Assembly: GCA_913009535.1 (NCBI GenBank)
Contig: CAJVXR010000004.1
Span: forward strand, 1-41,787
Origin: an uncultured Flavobacteriales bacterium
GTDB taxonomy: Bacteria; Bacteroidota; Bacteroidia; Flavobacteriales; Flavobacteriaceae
Length of the DNA: 41,787 bases
Direction: 5' to 3'
Part shown: piece by piece, positions 26,979 through 34,399 of the stretch
Layout: each line of letters opens with the position of its first letter
How positions within the stretch are numbered: the stretch's first letter is position 1
Translations under genes and position numbers: made by a program
Notes under the pieces: model-generated
The model's input: only the letters and a program-made list of their open reading frames with translations
The model's database searches: none
Told to the model about the DNA's origin: nothing

Positions 26979-27512
26979 ATGGGGTCTTCAAAATTCGTTC
27001 ATGCTATTTACAATGATGATGATGTTTTATTGTCTGCTGTAAAAATGGTTAAAGATGAAAAGTTTCATATCGAAGAAATTTACACTCCTTTTCCTGTTCA
27101 TGGGCTAGATAAAGCTATGGGCTTAGAGCCTACTAGAATTGCTATTGCTTCGTTTATATATGGGTGTATAGGTTTTACTGTTTCTATTCTTATGATGAAT
27201 TATATTATGATTGAGGATTGGCCGATGGATATTGGTGGAAAGCCAAGCTTTAGTTATATTGAAAATATGCCATCATTTGTTCCAATTATGTTTGAATTAA
27301 CAGTTTTTTTTGCTGCCCACTTAATGGTAATCACATTTTATCTTAGAAGTAGAATGTGGCCCTTTAAAAATGCAGAGAACCCTGATAAAAGAACTACTGA
27401 TGATCATTTTTTAATGGAAATAGATCCATCGAGTAAATTAAAAGATTTAGAAAAAATTCTTAAAGAATCAGGTGCCGTAGAAATAAAAATTATTGAAAAA
27501 GAATCTCATTAA
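26979..27512 (+). CDS. actD: Alternative complex III subunit ActD (DUF3341)
   Basis: ActD is a small membrane subunit of ACIII. The 177 residues match the DUF3341 layout: a soluble N-terminal domain (FHIEEIYTPFPVHGLDKAMGL), two membrane segments (~53-75 and ~98-118), and a short charged C-terminus ending in a ferredoxin-like stretch DHFLMEIDP. No redox cofactor motif is present. It lies between actC (3 bp) and actE (4 bp). Confidence 0.92.
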   Translation: MGSSKFVHAIYNDDDVLLSAVKMVKDEKFHIEEIYTPFPVHGLDKAMGLEPTRIAIASFIYGCIGFTVSILMMNYIMIEDWPMDIGGKPSFSYIENMPSFVPIMFELTVFFAAHLMVITFYLRSRMWPFKNAENPDKRTTDDHFLMEIDPSSKLKDLEKILKESGAVEIKIIEKESH

Positions 27513-27516
27513 TATT

Positions 27517-28074
27517 ATGCAAAATATATTTAAAATATTAATACTTACTTCAGTTATAGGGATACTAAACTCTTGCAACTCTAAGGGTACTCCTAATTAT
27601 GAATACATGCCTAACATGTATAGGTCAATCCCATATGACACCTATGGAGAGTATGATATATTTGAAAAAGGTAACTCTGCTCTTATTCCACCTGTTGGAA
27701 CTATTGCAAGAGGACATTCTCTATTTGAATATGAGAATAATACGGCTGGATATGATCTAGCTAAAAGCAATTTAAAAAATCCATTTTCAATACTAGAAGT
27801 TGATATGAAAAAGGGTAAAGAATTATATAATATATATTGTGCTGTTTGTCATGGAAACAAAGGAGACGGTCAAGGTATTTTAATGAAAAGAGAAAAAATA
27901 TTAGGGATCCCAAGTTATTCAGACGTAGGTAGATCTATTAATGAAGGTAGTGTATACCATACAATTTATTTTGGTAAAAACTCTATGGGTTCTTATGCAA
28001 ATCAACTGAACGATGAAGAAAGATGGTTGGTAACACATTATGTGTTGAAATTAAAATCAGATTTAGAAAATTAA
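27517..28074 (+). CDS. actE: Alternative complex III subunit ActE, monoheme cytochrome c lipoprotein
   Basis: The 185-residue protein begins with a lipoprotein signal (ILTSVIGILNSC, lipidated Cys20) and has one heme site CAVCH (C108, C111, H112). A likely axial Met157 stands in GKNSMGSYANQL. Before the heme domain the segment YEYMPNMYRSIPYDTY is typical of ActE. I chose ATG 27517 rather than the in-frame ATG at 27493, because 27517 lies 4 bp after the actD stop across a TAATATT linker and begins the signal peptide directly; the earlier ATG lies inside actD. Confidence 0.93.
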   Translation: MQNIFKILILTSVIGILNSCNSKGTPNYEYMPNMYRSIPYDTYGEYDIFEKGNSALIPPVGTIARGHSLFEYENNTAGYDLAKSNLKNPFSILEVDMKKGKELYNIYCAVCHGNKGDGQGILMKREKILGIPSYSDVGRSINEGSVYHTIYFGKNSMGSYANQLNDEERWLVTHYVLKLKSDLEN

Positions 28075-28091
28075 ATAAAGGCTTAGAAAAA

Positions 28092-29411
28092 ATGTATACT
28101 ATTTCAAACAGATTAAAAATATTTTCTATTACTCTTATAGTATTAGGAGCTTTGGGTTGGGGTTATAGTTATGTCAATTCTCATAAATCTTTAGAACAAG
28201 TCAAGGAAATTTTAGCGGACGAATCATCTCATGGTAGTTCTCATGAATCTGATTATCACGAAGTTGAATCAGTTAGCAATAATCATGGTGATTTATCACA
28301 TGATTCAAACGAAGATAAGCATGCGGAACATGTAATGCATCAAATCCACAATAGACCTTATGCTGCTTTATATGTTGCTGCTTTTTTCTTTATGATGATT
28401 TCCCTAGGAGTACTTGCTTTTTATGCTATACAATATGCATCACAGGCTGGTTGGTCACCTGTTTTATACAGGGTTATGGAAGCGATTACTTACTATTTAT
28501 TACCTGGAGCACTAATTGTTTTGGCTGTTGCAGTTATAGGAGATAAACATATTTTTATTTGGATGGATCCAGAGGTTGTTGCTCATGATGAATTAATTCA
28601 AGGCAAATCTAGCTGGTTAAATAAACCTTGGTTTATCATTAGAGCTTTAATCTTTATTGGAGGTTGGTGTTTATATAGATATTTTTCTAGAAAATTTTCA
28701 TTAGCTCAAGATAATAACAGTGGTAATAAATATTTTAAATTAAACTTTAGAATATCAGCTGTGTTCTTGGTGTTTTTTATTTACACAGAATCTATGATGT
28801 CTTGGGATTGGATTATGAGTGTTGATCCACACTGGTTTAGTACTTTGTTCGGATGGTACTTATTCGCCAGTATGATTGTAAGTGGTATCACTGTTATTGC
28901 CTTAATTACTATCTATTTAAAATCTAAAGGTCTACTTGATTTTGTTAATGATAGTCACTTACACGATTTAGCTAAATTCATGTTTGGTTTTAGTGTGTTT
29001 TGGACGTACTTATGGTTTTCTCAGTTTATGTTAATATGGTATGCAAATATTCCTGAAGAAGTTACCTATTATGTGACTAGGATAGAGCATTATACAATTC
29101 CATTTTTCGGAATGATTGTAATGAATTTTATTTTCCCATTTTTGGTTTTAATTAATAGTGATTACAAACGACTTCCATGGTTTATTGTGATGGCTGGAGT
29201 TGTTATACTAATTGGACACTATGTGGACATTTTTGTTATGATCATGCCTGCAACAGTAGTCGATAGATGGTTCTTTGGTTTACCAGAAATAAGTGCTTTA
29301 GCTTTATTTTCAGGTTTATTTATATTAATAGTTTTTTATTCATTATCAAAGGCACCACTGTTAGCTAAAGGAAACCCGTACATAAAAGAAAGTGAAAACT
29401 TTCATTATTAA
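28092..29411 (+). CDS. actF: Alternative complex III subunit ActF (second NrfD-like membrane subunit)
   Basis: The 439-residue membrane protein is a paralogue-type partner of ActC. After the first membrane segment (~8-27) it carries an exported histidine-rich loop: nine histidines between residues 47 and 86, starting SSHGSSHESDYHEV. About nine further membrane segments follow, with YTESMMSWDWIMSVDPHWFS near 230, characteristic of quinol:cytochrome c oxidoreductase subunits of the Bacteroidota. I used ATG 28092 because the longer frame from 28023 overlaps actE and adds a non-conserved polar peptide before the membrane segment. coxB follows after 17 bp. Confidence 0.92.
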   Translation: MYTISNRLKIFSITLIVLGALGWGYSYVNSHKSLEQVKEILADESSHGSSHESDYHEVESVSNNHGDLSHDSNEDKHAEHVMHQIHNRPYAALYVAAFFFMMISLGVLAFYAIQYASQAGWSPVLYRVMEAITYYLLPGALIVLAVAVIGDKHIFIWMDPEVVAHDELIQGKSSWLNKPWFIIRALIFIGGWCLYRYFSRKFSLAQDNNSGNKYFKLNFRISAVFLVFFIYTESMMSWDWIMSVDPHWFSTLFGWYLFASMIVSGITVIALITIYLKSKGLLDFVNDSHLHDLAKFMFGFSVFWTYLWFSQFMLIWYANIPEEVTYYVTRIEHYTIPFFGMIVMNFIFPFLVLINSDYKRLPWFIVMAGVVILIGHYVDIFVMIMPATVVDRWFFGLPEISALALFSGLFILIVFYSLSKAPLLAKGNPYIKESENFHY

Positions 29412-29428
29412 TATTTAAGTATATATAA

Positions 29429-30511
29429 ATGAATACTTTTTTGACAATTTTAATTTTATTATTTATTGTAATTGCTATCTGGCAGATCGTTAAAATATAT
29501 GATCTAACTCATGTAAGCACTGTTGTTATAGATAACTCAGAAATCGCTAATGATGAGGATAATAGAATAAACGGTAACTTAATGTTAGGGTTTCTAATAT
29601 TTATCTATGTTATTACAATAGTATGTTTTATTAGATATGGTGATTTTCCACTGATGTCAAATGCAGCATCAGAACATGGTTCTAAGATTGATAATCTTAT
29701 GATGGTATCAATGGTCCTTATATTCATTGTTCAAACTGTTACACAATTTTTCTTATATTATTTTGCCTATAAATACAAAGGTCAAAAAGGGAATAAAGCT
29801 TTATTTTACTCTGATAATCACAAACTAGAGTTCTTGTGGACTATCATTCCTGCCATAGTTCTTACTGTCTTAATTACTTATGGTCTAGTTACTTGGTCTG
29901 AGATAATGAACGTTGATCAAGATGAGGATCCAATGGTTATTGAATTATATGCTCAACAATTTAACTGGAAAGCCAGATATTCTGGCGAAGACAATGCTCT
30001 TGGCAAATCTAATGTTAGGTTAATTGATATAGATAGAGCTAATATATTAGGCCTAGATGAATTTGATCCAAACGCACAAGATGATGTTATTACTACGGAA
30101 CTTCATTTACCCGTTGGTAAACCTGTCTTATTCAAAATGCGATCTCAGGATGTTTTACATTCTGCATATATGCCGCACTTTAGAGCTCAAATGAACTGTG
30201 TGCCAGGTATGATTACCCAGTTTGGCTTTACTCCAAGTGTTACAACAATAGACATGAGGAAAACACCAAAAATGGTTGAAAAAATATTGAATATTAATAA
30301 CATAAGAGTAGAAAAAAGTAAGGAGCTTCAGGAAAAAGGTGAAGAAGCTTTAGACCCTTATGAATTTGATTATTTACTGTTATGTAATAAAATTTGCGGT
30401 AAGTCACATTATAACATGCAAATGAAAATTATCGTTGAAACTCAAGAAGAATTCGATAATTGGATTAACCAACAAACTAAGTTTGAAAACTCATTAATAG
30501 CTCAAAAATAA
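29429..30511 (+). CDS. coxB: Cytochrome c oxidase subunit II
   Basis: Subunit II carries the CuA centre that accepts electrons from cytochrome c or ACIII. The CuA ligands are visible: His in DVLHSAYMPHFRAQM and the block CNKICGKSHYNMQM, which supplies Cys, Cys, His and Met with normal spacing. The residue between the cysteines that is usually Glu (CSEIC) is Lys. At 360 residues it has an N-terminal extension with two extra hydrophobic segments (~3-24 and ~49-70) before the usual two (~87-110 and ~133-153, LWTIIPAIVLTVLITYG). No fused cytochrome c domain is present. coxA follows after 10 bp. Confidence 0.95.
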   Translation: MNTFLTILILLFIVIAIWQIVKIYDLTHVSTVVIDNSEIANDEDNRINGNLMLGFLIFIYVITIVCFIRYGDFPLMSNAASEHGSKIDNLMMVSMVLIFIVQTVTQFFLYYFAYKYKGQKGNKALFYSDNHKLEFLWTIIPAIVLTVLITYGLVTWSEIMNVDQDEDPMVIELYAQQFNWKARYSGEDNALGKSNVRLIDIDRANILGLDEFDPNAQDDVITTELHLPVGKPVLFKMRSQDVLHSAYMPHFRAQMNCVPGMITQFGFTPSVTTIDMRKTPKMVEKILNINNIRVEKSKELQEKGEEALDPYEFDYLLLCNKICGKSHYNMQMKIIVETQEEFDNWINQQTKFENSLIAQK

Positions 30512-30521
30512 TATTTATAAT

Positions 30522-32309
30522 ATGTCAGAATATATAGAATTTGATCCAACTGAAGATCACGGACATCATCATAAAGAAACGTTTATAACTAAATACATAT
30601 TTAGTCAAGACCATAAAATGATTGCTAAGCAGTATTTAATTACTGGTGTGCTATTTATGGGTGTAATAGGAATTCTAATGTCTCTTTTAATGAGACTACA
30701 AATTGCATGGCCAGAAGAGCCAAATATAATATTTGAATTTTTTCTAGGTAAATGGGCTCCCGACGGAGTTATGGATGCTGATATTTACTTAGCGCTAGTT
30801 ACTATGCATGGTACAATAATGGTTTTCTTTGTCTTAACAGCTGGACTGAGTGGAACTTTTAGTAATTTATTAATACCACTTCAATTAGGAGCAAGAGATA
30901 TGGCTTCTGGTTTTTTAAATATGATTTCTTTTTGGTTATTTTTTCTATCTACTGTTATCATGGTAGCTTCAATATTTGTTGAAGCAGGCCCAGCTGCAGC
31001 AGGATGGACAATATATCCTCCTTTAAGTGCAGTTGAGTTGGCGCAAGGAGGCTCTGGCTTAGGAATGACTTTATGGTTAGTATCTATGGGTATATTTATT
31101 GCTTCCTCATTAATGGGTTCTCTTAATTATATAGTTACTGTAATAAATTTAAGAACTAAGGGTATGAAATTAACAAGGATGCCATTAACTATTTGGGCAT
31201 TTTTTGTTACGGCTATAATTGGAGTAATTTCTTTCCCCGTATTGTTATCTGCTGCTTTATTACTTATAATGGACAGATCCTTTGGGACATCTTTTTTTCT
31301 ATCAGATATTTTTATTCAGGGAGAAGTTTTACATTACCAAGGTGGATCTCCAGTTTTATTTGAGCATTTATTTTGGTTTCTTGGTCATCCTGAGGTATAT
31401 ATAGTTCTATTGCCAGCTCTAGGAATTGCTTCGGAAGTTATTTCTACAAATTCAAGAAAACCAATTTTCGGTTACAAGGCCATGATACTATCAATTCTTG
31501 CAATTGCATTTTTGTCAACAATTGTTTGGGGTCATCATATGTTTATTTCAGGAATGAATCCGTTTTTAGGCTCTGTATTTACATTTACAACACTATTAAT
31601 TGCTATTCCATCTGCTGTAAAAGCTTTCAATTATATAACAACCTTGTGGAAGGGTAATATTCAGTTCAATCCTGCGATGCTATTTTCAATAGGCTTTGTG
31701 TCAACTTTTATTACAGGAGGTTTGACGGGAATTATTTTAGGAGACAGTGCTCTTGATATTAATCTACATGACACCTACTTTGTGGTAGCTCACTTTCACT
31801 TAGTAATGGGTATTTCTGCGCTTTACGGATTATTCTCTGGAGTATATCATTGGTTCCCGATGTTATTTAACAGAATGTTAAATAAAAACTTGGGTTATGT
31901 ACATTTCTGGGTAACTGCTATTTGTGCTTATGGAGTATTTTTTCCAATGCATTTTATTGGAATGGCCGGATTACCAAGAAGATATTATACAAACTCTAAT
32001 TTTCCATTATTTGATGATCTAGCTGACACAAATAAAATTATTACAGGTTTTGCAATTGTAGGTGGATTAATTCAAATAGTGTTTCTATACAACTTTATTT
32101 ACAGTATGTTTTACGGAAAAAAATCTCCACAAAACCCATGGAAGTCTAACACATTAGAGTGGACTGCGTCAATGAAGCATATTCATGGAAATTGGCAAGG
32201 ACAAATTCCTGAAGTATACAGATGGCCATATGACTATAGTAAGCCAGGTTATGATGAAGATTTTGTGTCACAAAATATACCAATGAAAAAAGGGGAAATA
32301 GAGTATTAA
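30522..32309 (+). CDS. coxA: Cytochrome c oxidase subunit I (aa3 type)
   Basis: This is the catalytic subunit of the heme-copper oxidase. The binuclear-centre residues are present: FLGHPEVY (CuB ligand H289 and Y293), WGHHMF (H338, H339), and HDTYFVVAHFHLVMG with heme ligands H424 and H426. The 595 residues and ~12 membrane segments fit A-type oxidases. The N-terminus has a small His cluster (EDHGHHHKE). Subunit III (coxC), heme A synthase and assembly factors are absent from the window. It ends the operon, followed by a perfect terminator. Confidence 0.97.
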   Translation: MSEYIEFDPTEDHGHHHKETFITKYIFSQDHKMIAKQYLITGVLFMGVIGILMSLLMRLQIAWPEEPNIIFEFFLGKWAPDGVMDADIYLALVTMHGTIMVFFVLTAGLSGTFSNLLIPLQLGARDMASGFLNMISFWLFFLSTVIMVASIFVEAGPAAAGWTIYPPLSAVELAQGGSGLGMTLWLVSMGIFIASSLMGSLNYIVTVINLRTKGMKLTRMPLTIWAFFVTAIIGVISFPVLLSAALLLIMDRSFGTSFFLSDIFIQGEVLHYQGGSPVLFEHLFWFLGHPEVYIVLLPALGIASEVISTNSRKPIFGYKAMILSILAIAFLSTIVWGHHMFISGMNPFLGSVFTFTTLLIAIPSAVKAFNYITTLWKGNIQFNPAMLFSIGFVSTFITGGLTGIILGDSALDINLHDTYFVVAHFHLVMGISALYGLFSGVYHWFPMLFNRMLNKNLGYVHFWVTAICAYGVFFPMHFIGMAGLPRRYYTNSNFPLFDDLADTNKIITGFAIVGGLIQIVFLYNFIYSMFYGKKSPQNPWKSNTLEWTASMKHIHGNWQGQIPEVYRWPYDYSKPGYDEDFVSQNIPMKKGEIEY

Positions 32310-32328
32310 TAGTTAATAACTTTCATTT

Positions 32329-32368
32329 TAAAGAAAAAGCCTTTCTAAAACGAAAGGCTTTTTCTTTA
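32329..32368 (+). terminator. Strong intrinsic terminator after coxA
   Basis: A 17-bp perfect inverted repeat (arms 32329-32345 and 32352-32368, six-base loop TAAAAC) contains the core AAAAAGCCTTTC / GAAAGGCTTTTT, starts 20 bases after the coxA stop and is flanked by A- and T-runs. It would work as a terminator on the plus strand, separating the act-cox operon from ruvB. The second arm ends at the first bases of a TATATTTG box in front of ruvB. Confidence 0.93.
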
Positions 32369-32374
32369 TATTTG
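32367..32374 (+). promoter_or_regulatory. Candidate -7 box immediately before ruvB
   Basis: TATATTTG matches TAnnTTTG but ends only 4 bases before the ruvB ATG at 32379 and overlaps the last bases of the coxA terminator. If used, the transcript would be essentially leaderless. No -33 TTG is present, because that position falls within the terminator loop. Chance match is possible. Confidence 0.33.
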
Positions 32375-32378
32375 TTTT

Positions 32379-33401
32379 ATGAATGAGAACCTTGATGCAT
32401 CTTCAGAAAGTTTGTCATCTGACGAACATGAATTTGAACAAAATTTAAGACCGTTATCTTTTGATGACTTTACTGGGCAAGATCAAATATTAGAAAATTT
32501 AAAAATTTTCATAGAAGCTTCTAATCAAAGAAATGATGCTTTAGATCATACGCTATTCCATGGTCCTCCAGGGTTAGGAAAAACAACATTAGCAAATATT
32601 TTAGCTAATGAGTTAAAAGTTGGAATAAAAGTTTCATCTGGACCAGTGTTAGATAAACCTGGTGATTTAGCTGGACTGCTTACAAATTTAGAAGAGAGAG
32701 ATGTTTTGTTTATTGATGAAATTCATAGACTCAGTCCTATTGTTGAAGAATACCTTTATTCTGCTATGGAAGATTACAAAATTGATATAATGATTGAGTC
32801 TGGTCCCAATGCTAGATCTGTTCAGATTAATTTAAACCCCTTCACTTTAATTGGAGCTACGACAAGATCTGGATTGTTAACTGCTCCAATGAGAGCAAGG
32901 TTTGGAATTACAAGCCGATTAGAATACTATACTAAAGAGGTCCTTTCTACAATTATCAAAAGAAGTGCCGATATTTTAGATGTGCCCATTTCTCATGAGG
33001 CTTCTGTGGAAATAGCTGGGAGAAGTAGAGGTACCCCAAGAATTGCAAATGCCTTATTAAGACGAGTTAGAGATTTTGCACAAATTAAAGGAAATGGTGA
33101 GATAGATATTCATATATCCAAAAGCAGCTTGCTAGCCTTGAATGTAGATAAGTATGGTCTCGATGAGATGGATAATAAAATTCTTAATACTATTATTGAT
33201 AAATTTAGTGGAGGTCCTGTAGGTTTAAATACCCTCTCAACTGCCGTTGGAGAAAATGCAGAAACAATTGAAGAGGTTTATGAGCCTTTTTTAATTCAGC
33301 AAGGTTTTATCATGAGAACCCCTAGGGGTAGAGAAGTTATGGAAATAGCATATAAACACCTTGGAAAAATTAGAACAAATAAACAAAAGGGTTTGTTTTA
33401 A
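32379..33401 (+). CDS. ruvB: Holliday junction branch migration ATPase RuvB
   Basis: RuvB is the AAA+ motor that, with RuvA, moves Holliday junctions. The 340 residues have [19 protein letters not shown], Walker [12 protein letters not shown] (~64), Walker [11 protein letters not shown] (~109), sensor 1 GATTRSGLL (~158), the arginine-finger region APMRARFG, and the winged-helix C-terminus [14 protein letters not shown]...[17 protein letters not shown]. The start MNENLD is the same as in flavobacterial RuvB I recall, so ATG 32379 is well supported. queG starts 13 bp after the stop. Confidence 0.97.
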   Translation: MNENLDASSESLSSDEHEFEQNLRPLSFDDFTGQDQILENLKIFIEASNQRNDALDHTLFHGPPGLGKTTLANILANELKVGIKVSSGPVLDKPGDLAGLLTNLEERDVLFIDEIHRLSPIVEEYLYSAMEDYKIDIMIESGPNARSVQINLNPFTLIGATTRSGLLTAPMRARFGITSRLEYYTKEVLSTIIKRSADILDVPISHEASVEIAGRSRGTPRIANALLRRVRDFAQIKGNGEIDIHISKSSLLALNVDKYGLDEMDNKILNTIIDKFSGGPVGLNTLSTAVGENAETIEEVYEPFLIQQGFIMRTPRGREVMEIAYKHLGKIRTNKQKGLF

Positions 33402-33414
33402 TTTATAAATAAAA

Positions 33415-34341
33415 TTGACTACAAGAAAAAAATATACTGAATTAATTAAATCTGAAGCAAATCGACTTGGGTTTATTTCTTGTGGTATAAGTAAATCTGA
33501 TTTTTTAGAGCAAGAAGCTCCTAGGTTAGAGAAGTGGCTCAACAAAAACATGAATGGAGAAATGAAATACATGGAAAATCATTTCGATAAAAGATTAGAC
33601 ACAACTAAATTAGTTTTAGATTCAAAAAGTGTTGTTTCCTTATTATACAACTATTATCCTAGTCAAAATTTAAATAAAGATAAGTCGCCTAAGATTTCTA
33701 AGTATGCATATGGTGCCGATTACCACTTTGTTGTGAAAGAAAAAGTAAATGAATTATTGTATTTTATTAAAGAAAATATTGGAGATGTTTCGGGAAGAGC
33801 ATTTGTAGATTCAGCACCAATTTTAGAAAAAGCTTGGGCTGCAAAAAGTGGACTAGGCTGGGTTGGTAAAAACTCTAATTTAATCACAAAAAAAGTTGGG
33901 TCATTTTATTTTATTACCGAGCTAATAATTGATCTTGATTTAGATACTGACCATGCGCAAACAGATCATTGTGGATCTTGCACTGCTTGTTTAGATGCTT
34001 GCCCTACAGATGCAATAGTTGAGCCATATGTAGTTGACGGAAGTAAGTGCATTTCATATTTCACGATAGAACTAAAAGATAATCTCCCTATCTCTATGAA
34101 GGGTATGTTTGATGACTGGATGTTTGGCTGTGATATTTGTCAAGATGTTTGTCCTTGGAATAAATTCTCTAAGCCTCATAATGAACCTTTATTCAATCCA
34201 AACCCAGACTTGCTGTCTATGACTAAGAATGATTGGGATGAAATAACTCAAGAAACCTTTAGTAAAGTATTTTCAAAGTCTGCTGTAAAGCGAACCAAGT
34301 TTAAAGGCTTAAAAAGAAATATAAATTTCTTAAAACATTAA
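33415..34341 (+). CDS. queG: Epoxyqueuosine reductase QueG, TTG start
   Basis: QueG reduces epoxyqueuosine to queuosine in tRNA, using cobalamin and two [4Fe-4S] clusters. The two ferredoxin sites are [16 protein letters not shown] and, with the first closing cysteine, [24 protein letters not shown] and [23 protein letters not shown] are family blocks. The 308-residue reading uses TTG at 33415. The codon three before it is an in-frame TAA (33406-33408), the next in-frame ATG comes far into the conserved region, and family N-termini start at this distance before [15 protein letters not shown] at 33409 is the only other near-cognate choice. Confidence 0.94.
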   Translation: MTTRKKYTELIKSEANRLGFISCGISKSDFLEQEAPRLEKWLNKNMNGEMKYMENHFDKRLDTTKLVLDSKSVVSLLYNYYPSQNLNKDKSPKISKYAYGADYHFVVKEKVNELLYFIKENIGDVSGRAFVDSAPILEKAWAAKSGLGWVGKNSNLITKKVGSFYFITELIIDLDLDTDHAQTDHCGSCTACLDACPTDAIVEPYVVDGSKCISYFTIELKDNLPISMKGMFDDWMFGCDICQDVCPWNKFSKPHNEPLFNPNPDLLSMTKNDWDEITQETFSKVFSKSAVKRTKFKGLKRNINFLKH

Positions 34342-34351
34342 GCTATTAAGT

Positions 34352-34381
34352 TTTGGTTTCAATCATAACATACTACATTTG
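34352..34381 (+). promoter_or_regulatory. Promoter of maeB (TTTG-N18-TACATTTG)
   Basis: TTTG (34352-34355), an 18-base spacer and TACATTTG (34374-34381) give a good Bacteroidota promoter in the 58-bp queG-maeB gap. The -7 box ends 18 bases before the ATG at 34400. Confidence 0.65.
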
Positions 34382-34399
34382 TAATTCATCAAGTTTACA

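Noticed and set aside
27493..27516. Earlier ATG for actE inside actD.
   Set aside because: It adds eight residues before a normal lipoprotein signal peptide; 27517 has the operon-type linker and correct signal length.
28023..28091. Earlier ATG for actF inside actE.
   Set aside because: It overlaps actE in another frame and adds a charged peptide before the first membrane segment.
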